Origin: Aquilaria yunnanensis
Taxonomy: Eukaryota > Streptophyta > Magnoliopsida > Malvales > Thymelaeaceae
NCBI GenBank assembly: GCA_039654915.1
Contig: CM077600.1
Location: forward strand, 71,495,992-71,559,991
Reading direction: 5' to 3'
DNA length: 64,000 bases
In this document: one piece after another, positions 56,801 through 64,000 of the stretch
How the letters are laid out: each line of letters begins with the position of its first letter
Position numbering within the stretch: the first letter of the stretch is position 1
Translations under genes and position numbers: made by a program
The notes under the pieces: generated by a model
What the model saw: only the letters and a program-made list of their open reading frames with translations
The model's database searches: none
Told to the model about the DNA's origin: nothing

Positions 56801-57130
56801 ATGTGGGTGTAAGAGACTCTAGATTTGGGAAAATAGTAGGATCATGATGCTTGGGTCATGCATTGATATGCTACCCAGTGCACTACTATGCCTGATGCAT
56901 TAGGGCCGTCCGAGGGGAGCATTTAAAGACTCATACAATAGGGTTGGTCGGGTCTTGTAACTCTTGGTAGTTCACTAATTTAAAAGAGCCCTAGAGTATA
57001 GTGGAGCTTGGAGTGGAATATGCCTTAAGGTCCTTTCGGTGTATGTGGCAACACCATAGTACCCTAGTGATGCATTTAGTCTAGTGATTGTTAGGAGTTA
57101 TCAGGTGCCAAACCTAGAGTAAGGAACTAA

Positions 57131-57400
57131 CTGTGTAAGGGTTAGTAGACAAGTTTCATACTTGTTAGGCTAGCTTGCATTAAGGGGTTTGGTACAAGAG
57201 CATGGATTTTGAACCTGGAGTGAAAATTTTCTAGTGTGAATGTTAACGGACAAGTTTAACTTGTTAAGTTAGCTTACACTAGTGGTTCTGGCATAAGGAG
57301 TGAATGAAGGAGGTTTGTTGGTATTGACCTTTGAGTATGATCCTACTAGTGTAAGGGCAGTGGACAGGCTTTTAAAAGCTTGTTAAGCTATCTTACACTA
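57131..57400 (+). repeat. Three tandem hairpin units in the E6 internal region
   Basis: Units begin at about 57131, 57233 and 57348. Each is flanked by tgtaag/agtgtgaa/agtgtaag and gcatt/ttacact/ttacact, forming an outer stem. Each has an inner inverted repeat: acaagt...acttgt in units 1 and 2, and the 12-bp palindrome gcttttaaaagc in unit 3. Sequence differs between units while pairing is kept. Confidence 0.65.
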
Positions 57401-57841
57401 AAGGACACGACATAGAGTTTGGTGTGGAGGATTCATGATGACTGGCTTTGTTGGGATAGCTTGGAGTAGTCAGATGTCCTTTAGCAGTACTGTGTGCTAA
57501 AAGTAGGGAAAGGCCATAGCATTGTGTTAAAGAATAAGAAATTGCATTAAAGTGTTTGGATATAGAAAGGTCAGGTTAAGGTGTGGAGAACAATGAACTG
57601 TAATCTGACTCAAAATATGGCACTATAGTTGGGAATGAGCACAAAGAATGGCCAGTACTTATACAAGATAGGGCCTGACTCAAATGCCCTGAAGGCATTA
57701 GCTGAATGGGTCGGGTAGTTCAGCACCAAGTGGGCTATTGTGTGATCGACACCACTTGCTAGGTTTGTTTAGGATACGTTGGCACCATATCCTAGGTTAG
57801 TGTCTTAAGGTAGGGAGATTAAATTTGAAGGACCCAATTCT

Positions 57842-57856
57842 CCAAGGTGGGGAGAA
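57842..57856 (+). promoter_or_regulatory. E6 polypurine tract
   Basis: AAGGTGGGGAGAA immediately before the LTR start TGTTATAGACC, typical of Tekay-type elements. Confidence 0.8.
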
Positions 57857-58578
57857 TGTTATAGACCTCTTAGCAAAATACTCGATGAGCGAGGTAAGTT
57901 CATATATCTGTAACTTAAATACCTTAATTAGGTGTGAATTAGTAAAATTAAGTAAGTTATTAAAGGTTTAGTAGGTTTTGAATGGCTTATGGCACTAGGT
58001 TTGCCTAGGGGTAAAATGGTCAATTTATGCCTTGGAGGGCCAGGATGAGTCCCGGGAGTAAAAATGACATTTTTAAAACACAAAGCCCAAGTTAGCCAAG
58101 TTTATTAAAGTTTTTAATTACTTAGTACTATTTTGGGAAGGGGTATTTTTGTATGTTTTTAAAAAGTTTAGGGGGGAAAGCTTTATAGCTTAAAGCTTGT
58201 GAAGGAAGAGCTTGTGGCATTTTTCCCTTATCCCTTCCACTTCAAATTTGTAGCCCTCCTTTCTCCTCTCCATCTCTTACTCAAATCACTTCAATTTCAT
58301 GTTTTTTTGGCAAAAATTGGAAGTTTTCTTGGTACCCATGAAGAAAGAAGCTTGTTTTGCACTTGTTTTCCAAGTTTTGGAGCTTGGAGCGGCATTTTTC
58401 TTGTTGGGCATGGTTGAATTCGTTATTTAACTTCTTGCCCGAGTTGTTTTCTTGTTTCTTAAGCTTTGTGGAGCTTAGGTTTTGCTTGGATGGCTTTAAT
58501 TTAGTGCATGAACCTTGTTTGTGCATTAGAACCTAGGAAACTTTAGTGGAGCCTTTGTGCTTGAAGCTTGAAGTTTAT
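57857..58578 (+). repeat. E6 3' LTR, 5' portion
   Basis: Starts TGTTATAGACCTC after the PPT and parallels 51123-51800 until 'agcttgaagttta', where E5 is inserted. The remainder lies beyond the window. Confidence 0.82.
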
Positions 58579-59265
58579 TGATAGCCGAGGTACTGTCGAC
58601 TACAAAAACCTTCTCCCTTGGCTAAATCTAACACAACCCTTGGGAGGAATCTTGCCACCATCCTCGGTAACATACATAGCTGACTCAGGGAAAAGGCTGC
58701 TGGGCACCCTTGTATTTGCACACTATCAACCTTAGGGTTATAAGTCCACCGACCTTGAGGAAGGAAACGGTCTCCTGAAGAAGGTCTACCATCCCAAGGG
58801 CCTTCTCCAGTAGCCCTCGGCGGAAAATCCTTGAGCAAAAGGGTCTCATAGAAAAACAACAAATACTGTTGAGGGATCTCTGACACAAGAGCCTTGCACA
58901 CGCCCCTACCCTCTGGCTGGAACTGCCTACGGCTAGCTAAAGATGCTTGTCTCTGAAGGCACAAATCGGATCTGGCCGAACACGTGTCCTGATTTGGACA
59001 GGATGTGTAAAACAGCCTTCGCCCCCCATCCTCCTAGAAATACTCGGGAGGTTCCCAGGTAAAGAAAACAGAACTCTCTCTTCATTACTCTTTGCTCTTA
59101 ACAACTCCACCCCCATATACTGACTTGGGCGTTGGAGGCTCCTCCCCCAGAAACACACTCTGAGGACCCCCTAACCCACTTCTTCAAATTCTTGCAAATA
59201 TCTTCTCATCAGAGGTCTCTCATTCAGGCCAACATGTCATACAACGAGGATGCCATCGGGCATTA
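58579..59265 (+). repeat. E5 5' LTR (687 bp)
   Basis: Starts TGATAGCCGAGG and ends ATCGGGCATTA (GGGCATCA in E3). The terminal hairpin seen in E2-E4 is disrupted here (gatagccgaggtactgtc). A gag-like ATG frame (MSYNEDAIGHYLPPYVG) begins inside it. Confidence 0.78.
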
Positions 59266-60356
59266 TTTGCCACCATATGTAGGAATCCATCCTCAAGTCA
59301 CTGTTGTTGAGACCCGGCGTTCAAAGGACAAGGGACACTCAAGGTCCTAGTCCACGTCAGAAACTCAAGCAACAACTGAACAGCCTAGAGCAAAAACTTC
59401 CCTGCCGGAGGATGAACATCCTCTGACAATCACGATGGGCTTTCTATGTAATTTTTGGCGCCCTATCATTGCTAAAATGATGCAACAGCTTGACCAAAGG
59501 TGGTCAAAACCACCTCCAAGGAGAAAGGCATCCTCTCCAGGTGCCCGCCAGAAGAAAAGCCCTAAGTCACCTCGCTGGAGATCTGGAAGTGGGAGTCTTC
59601 ACAATGAGTCCACAACGGAGAACATACTATCTAGGGGACGACGCACTAGAGGAACGGTGTCTAAAGGGTACAGGACTTCCCACTGGCGAAGTCTGTCCCC
59701 AGATGGGGATTCCCAGTCCCCCCCAATGAAGTTACTAATAAAAAAGAAGACAACGCTCTCCATTGCCGGTGACTACTAGGCAATGAGGAGAAGTTGGAGA
59801 AGGTGGAAAAACAGGTTGTCAGAGACCTTCACCAGAGAAGAGTCACCCTTCATCTGTAAGATAGTGGAGGCACCAAGGCCCAGTGATTTTTGAGTACCAT
59901 GCCTGGAGATATATGATGGGCATAGTGACCCCCAAGCCCACTTGAAAAATTATGGACGTAGCATGGTGTTGCACGGTGCTAATGATACCACCCTTTGAAA
60001 ATGTTTCAAAGTCACCTTGTTAGGGCTAACAACTGCATGGTATAACTCCCTGGCGCCCGAAACCATAATGGGTTTCTATGAGTTGTCCACAGCCTTCACC
60101 CAAAAGTTCATCGGGAGTAGGCCAATGGAGAAGATGCCCGTCCAAATGTTTGACATAGCCCAAAAGAATGGGGAGGCCATTCAGGACTATGTAAAGAGGT
60201 TCAACCGAGAAGCACTCAGTGTGCCCAACTTTCACTTGAAAATCCGCATCCTTGCCATGATTAGGGGACTTATGAGGGACTCACAACTCTTCTATGAGTT
60301 ATCCAAAGACCTGCCGGACACTCTTGGAGAATTGTACTGAAGGGCAGAGCAACACA
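59232..60356 (+). pseudogene. E5 gag
   Basis: Begins in the LTR at MSYNEDAIGH and crosses the PBS (YLPPYVG), continuing VTVVETRRSKDKGHSRS to a stop at 59350. Further parts: HPLTITMGFLCNF (59410-59450), a Ser/Arg/Pro-rich stretch to 59779, and the capsid at 60017-60340 (TTAWYNSLAPETIM, KMPVQMFDIAQKNGEA, RFNREALSVPNF, ELSKDLPDTLGELY). Stops and frameshifts at 59350, 59779-60000 and 60340. Confidence 0.8.
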
Positions 60357-60399
60357 TGACAGTCGTGGAGCTATGGATGGGTGGCCCAAAGTTCGATGA

Positions 60400-61291
60400 C
60401 AATCTTTCCAAGGGTTAGAGTCACTAACCTCGGTATTCAACTAAGAGAGGAGGCAGACCTTGGAAAGCAATAAGGAAAAGGCCAGTATCGTTCACCCCTT
60501 TAAACACCACAAGAACAAACATCCTAATGGCCATGGAAAGGCAAGGAACCATAATCCAATCTCCGTAGGCCATGGCCTCGGACAAGAAAAAGAACATGAA
60601 GAAATTCTGTCAATTTCATTGGGACCATGGGCATGATACCAAGGATTTCTTCCAGCTGAAAATGTATATTGAATCTTTGATCAAGCAAGGGTAGCTGCGA
60701 CGCTACTTGCGGATACTGTCACCTAAACCACGAGAAAGAAAAGAAGAAGAGAGGAAAGAAGAGGATGAGGACTATGATTTTGACCGACGTCAGAACCAAA
60801 GTCCTAGAAAGCACCTGCCACCTTTGGGAGGAATAATCCAGATAGTCACAACCAGAATACCCTTGATTGAGAGGAAAAGGAAAGTTTGAGAAATCTCAAT
60901 GATGGAATTCAACAACCCAATGAACAAACTCATTCAGAAGGATGGGTCTACAGTAAAATTTTCGTACGATGATCCTGTCCTGATCATGGCAAGGATAGGA
61001 AGCTGGAACGTCAAGGGGGTGTTCATTAATGATGGGTCAAACACTGACGTTTTGTTCTTTCATTTGTTGCCAAACTTTGGCATCTCCAAGGGTGATCTTA
61101 AACTAATTACCTCACCTACCTTCAGCATTGGTCCTCTAGAACTTTCGGTGCTCAGGTGGATTGATCTGCCCCTAATGTTAAGGGTTACCTCGGTCCAAAC
61201 CAAAAGAGAACTCTTTGCTTCCACTATGGAAAGGTTCATTGTCATAGATGTCCCATCTTCGTATAATGCCATCCTTGGAAGACAAACCTAA
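60400..61291 (+). pseudogene. E5 knuckle and protease
   Basis: Near 60610 the knuckle reads [14 protein letters not shown], so the last Cys is Phe. 60899-61291 is open: FINDGSNTDVLFF in place of LLDDGSN, so the catalytic Asp is Asn, then SPTFSIGPLELSVLRWID and SYNAILGRQ. ERQGT (not ER-stop-GT) precedes the knuckle at about 60535. Confidence 0.83.
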
Positions 61292-62960
61292 AGGGATCTT
61301 CACATTCAACTAGATGTGAAATACCTGACAGTCACATTCAAATCAAAGGAAGGTGATTCGGAGATACTAATTGATCAAGCTGAGGTAAGGAAAGTGTTCA
61401 CCCGAGCAAGATAGACTCCGATAAAGGTTCACGTGTAGACTTCAAAAAAGAAGGGCATGATCGGGGAAGAGGCGATAGAAAGAGAAGAGGGCAATCATGA
61501 AAAGATAGAAACAGAGGATGTAGAACTTATAATAGGCCGAAGTACCCGAGTGGGGAAAAAAATGGGCGAAGGTGACAAGGAAAAGCTTGTATCTCTTCTA
61601 TCAATGAACAAAGATATATTTGCTTACTCTCGAAAGGATATGCCCTTGGTAGACCCGGGTATAATTAAACACAGCCTAAAAGTAAGGCCTGAGGCAAGGC
61701 CCGTTCAGCAGAAAAAGCGTGGCCTTTCCGTGCATAAGAACAATTTTGTAAAAACTAAAGTTCAATGACTAATGGAGGCAGGCATAATAAAGGAGGTTAA
61801 GTACCCTGACTGGCTCAGCAATATTATTGTAGCCGCAAAAGAATGGAGTGATAAACTCCAAATGTGCATCGACTTCTGAAATGTTAATGATGCCTGTCTA
61901 AAGGACTCGTATCCTCTACCATCAATAGACCAATTGGTAGACTCCACTGCCGAATATGGTCTACTTAGCTTCCTCGACACTTTTAGTGGATACCACCAAA
62001 TTCAGATGGATCTCAAAGATGAGGAAAAGACCGCCTTCATTACCGAATGCGGGATGTACTGTTACGCCAGAATGTCCTTTGGCCTAAAAAATGCAGGAGC
62101 CACATACCAAAGGCTGATGAACAAGGTGTTCGACTTCCAAATTGGGAGAAATATGGAAGTATACATTGGTGATATGATAGTTAAGAGTAAAATACCCAAC
62201 AATCATGTCGTATATTCTGTGGAAACATTCCACCAACTTTGGTAGTTTGGAATCCGTCTTAACCCGAAAAAGTGCATGTTTGGGGTAACAGTAGAGAAAT
62301 TCCTCAGATTCATGGTATCTGAAAAAGGAATAAATGCAAACCCCGAAAAGGTCGGTGCTCTGCTAGCATTCTGAACTCCAACAACAATGAAGGATATACA
62401 AAGGCTTACTGGAAGAATAACTTCCCTGAGCAGATTCATATCCAGATATGAAAATTGATGTCGGCCGTTCTTTAAAGTACTTACAAAAGCGGCCAAAAAT
62501 GGAGGCAACCTCAGAAACGAGGAACACCCTTGGAATGAGGATTGTCAGAAGGCATGGGAGGAGCTCAAAAATTACTTCATGCCCACACTTCTGCAACCAA
62601 AGGAAAGAGAAGCGTTCATCCTCTACCTCGCAGTAACTAACAAAGTTGTAAGTTCGGTTCTAGTTTGGGAGGAATTGAGGAAGTAGTGGCTAGTATACTA
62701 TGTGAGCAAGTCCTTGCATGGTACCGAAGTTGGGAACCCTCTTCTGCAAAAGGCCATCTATGGCTTAGTGTTGGCATGAAGGAGGCTGTGGCCTTATTTC
62801 CAAGGACATCCCATCACTATCTGAAGTAATTTACCTTTTCGGGACATCATGCAGAAGGTAGACCACTCAAGCAGATTGTCAAAGTGGTGCATCGAGCTCC
62901 ATAAGTAAGACATCACTTATGAGCCAAGAAAGGCAATAAAAGGCCAAGCATTAGCAGATT
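61292..62960 (+). pseudogene. E5 reverse transcriptase and RNase H
   Basis: 61457-61768 is the protease-RT tether (NKDIFAYSRKDMPLVDPG). 61934-62245 holds LLSFLDTFSGYHQIQM, CYARMSFGLKNAGATYQRL and the catalytic box as YIGD, so the first catalytic Asp is Gly. Downstream, an FRFMVSEKGINANPEKV-like stretch and a LYLAVTNKVVSSVLV-like RNase H follow with many stops (62244, 62374, 62457, 62685). Confidence 0.83.
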
Positions 62961-63410
62961 TTATTGTCAAGGTACCTGAAATCAAAGGCACCCCAAGGTA
63001 TCTCAGAAAGGAAGAACCTGAGTGGACATTATTCGTCAATGGAGCCTCAGGATCCAAACACTAGGGAGCTGAAGTAGTTCTCCATGGACCCGAAGGTATG
63101 GAAGCCTCAAAGTCCATCAAATTTTGCTTTAGTGTCACGAATAACGTTGCCAAATATGAAGCCTTGATAGAAGTCTTATGATTGGCAAAAAGAGTTGGTG
63201 TGAGAAATCTAAAGGCCCATAGTCACTCTCAACTGGTGGTTCGATAGATGACAAGGGACTACGGGGCAAAACACCTGAACTTGGCGAAGTACCATAATCT
63301 CGTGAAGGGGCTCATTCAAGAGTTTGACAGGGTATAGATAGAAAATGTACCCCAACGAGATAATGTAGGAGCGGATACTTTGGCAAAATCTAAGTAGTCC
63401 ACCGAGATAC
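62961..63410 (+). pseudogene. E5 archaeal-type RNase H
   Basis: Reads PEWTLFVNGASGSKH, in which the first catalytic Asp (VDGAS) is Asn, then NNVAKYEALI, VGVRNLKAHSHSQLVVR (HSDS to HSHS) and DNVGADTLAKS. Three or more stops. Confidence 0.8.
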
Positions 63411-64000
63411 AAGATTGTCCAAGCATAGCAGTATTAGTTGTTACAACTTTGGAGAAAGGGTGGAAGGATCCAATTAAAGAATATTCTGTGACTTTGAAAT
63501 TGCCTGAAGACCTTCTAGATGCGGTGAAGGTATGAAAGTGCTCGGGTAGATACTTCTTAATCGAAGAAGAATTGTACCAACAAGGGTACGGAAGCCCACT
63601 TCAAAAGTGCATCAGTAAAAATGACATCGAGATAGTCCTTAAAGAAGTCCATGAGGGGGCTTGCGGGTCTCACATTGGGAGTAATGCCCTTGCTAGGGTA
63701 CTACTTTGGCAAGGATATTTCTGGCCTACTTTAAGGAAAGTTGCAAGGCAGTTCATCAAGAAGTGTGACAAGTGCCAAAGATGCGCACCCATCCAGAGAA
63801 TACCCTCGGAGGTGATTACTTTGGCAAACTACCCTTGCGCTTTAGCTGTTTGGGGTATTGACCTCATTGGGCCTCTCCCAACGGCTCTAGGAGGAGTGAA
63901 GTTTTGCATAGTCGTAGTAGATTATTTCACTAAGTGGATCGAGGCAGAGCATTTGGCAGCAATTTCAGCAAAGGACATATAGAGATTTGTCAGGAAGAAC
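63411..64000 (+). pseudogene. E5 integrase, N-terminal part (truncated by window)
   Basis: 63572-63982 is open: YGSPLQKCISKNDIEIVL, zinc head EVHEGACGSHIG and GYFWPTLRKVARQFIKKCDKCQRC, core start WGIDLIGPLP (first catalytic Asp) and VDYFTKWIEAEHL. A stop at 63981 precedes RFVRKN at the window end. Confidence 0.85.

Larger units (their letters stand above)
53802..57856 (+). other. E6 internal region, no gag-pol recognised
   Basis: About 4 kb between PBS and PPT. Frames are short (the longest is about 94 codons, on the wrong strand), and I find no knuckle, protease, YxDD or DDE-type motif in any frame. The size and lack of coding fit a LARD (large retrotransposon derivative) needing enzymes from another element. 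It contains a run of three hairpin units at 57131-57400. Confidence 0.65.
47592..58578 (+). mobile_element. E6: large non-coding LTR retrotransposon (LARD-like)
   Basis: 5' LTR 47592-47630 plus 51123-53801 (about 2.7 kb, split by solo LTR B), PBS at 53806, internal region 53802-57856 without recognisable gag or pol, PPT, and 3' LTR from 57857 cut by E5 at 58578. The LTR starts match (TGTTAAAGCCCTCATAG versus TGTTATAGACCTCTTAG) and stay alike for hundreds of bases, including a shared frame at 51424-51642 and 58199-58417. It was inserted in E7 gag; left TSD CATCT (47587-47591). Confidence 0.8.
58579..64000 (+). mobile_element. E5: decayed Tat-lineage element, plus strand, truncated by window
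   Basis: LTR 58579-59265, PBS, gag, knuckle, protease, RT, RNase H, second RNase H and integrase in order up to the window edge. It is closest to E3 by eye. Catalytic residues are lost in protease, RT and the second RNase H, and dozens of stops are present. It is inserted in the 3' LTR of E6. If an opposite-strand gene exists, it lies beyond 64000. Confidence 0.88.

Overview
The window looks like nuclear DNA of a flowering plant (species not identifiable from what is visible). It is almost wholly nested LTR retrotransposons. I found no cellular protein gene, tRNA, rRNA or CRISPR array. Evidence for a plant is the Ty3/gypsy content: a chromodomain-bearing chromovirus (Tekay/Del-like) and several Tat-lineage elements with a second, archaeal-type RNase H. 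Long LTRs, solo LTRs and 5-bp target-site duplications (TSDs) support this.

Left nest (1-43675). The oldest element is Tat copy E3, on the minus strand. Its 5' LTR is at 42949-43675, and its pol and gag lie in pieces at 10687-11757 and 25601-29439, with the leader at 42827-42948. Three insertions split it. (1) Chromovirus TE-1 (about 244-9277, minus) sits in the E3 integrase; it carries solo LTR A1 (2988-4383, TSD TCTGT) in its RT, and solo LTR A2 (9280-10681, TSD ACATC) landed on its LTR terminus. (2) Complete Tat element E2 (11758-25595, minus, TSD CCTAT) sits in the E3 second RNase H and holds solo LTR C (17104-20047, TSD GCTAC) in its own integrase. (3) Solo LTR A3 sits in the E3 leader; A3 was hit by A4 in the opposite orientation, and A4 by complete Tat element E4 (31198-41757, minus, TSD CCGCT).

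Right nest (46786-64000). Tat-like element E7 (LTR 46786-47245, PBS, gag start) was entered by LARD-like element E6 (47592-58578), whose long internal region has no recognisable gag-pol. The E6 5' LTR contains solo LTR B (47631-51117, TSD GAGGT), and its 3' LTR contains Tat copy E5 (58579 to window end, plus strand). Between the nests, 43676-46785 is AT-rich DNA without a recognised gene.

How the parts work together. In each Tat element a TATA-bearing LTR would drive gag (capsid plus a CX2HX4HX4C knuckle), protease, RT, RNase H, archaeal-type RNase H and integrase. E2 and E4 also carry, on the opposite strand between integrase and 3' LTR, a Transposase_28-like gene with its own TATA box and three predicted introns at identical positions and phases. 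In four Tat copies the gag frame appears to start inside the LTR and read through the primer-binding site. These two points, a perfect or near-perfect hairpin at the LTR terminus, and several unlisted tandem repeats inside LTRs are the most notable observations. All coding regions carry some stops or frameshifts; E2 and E4 are the youngest, E3, E5 and TE-1 are well decayed.
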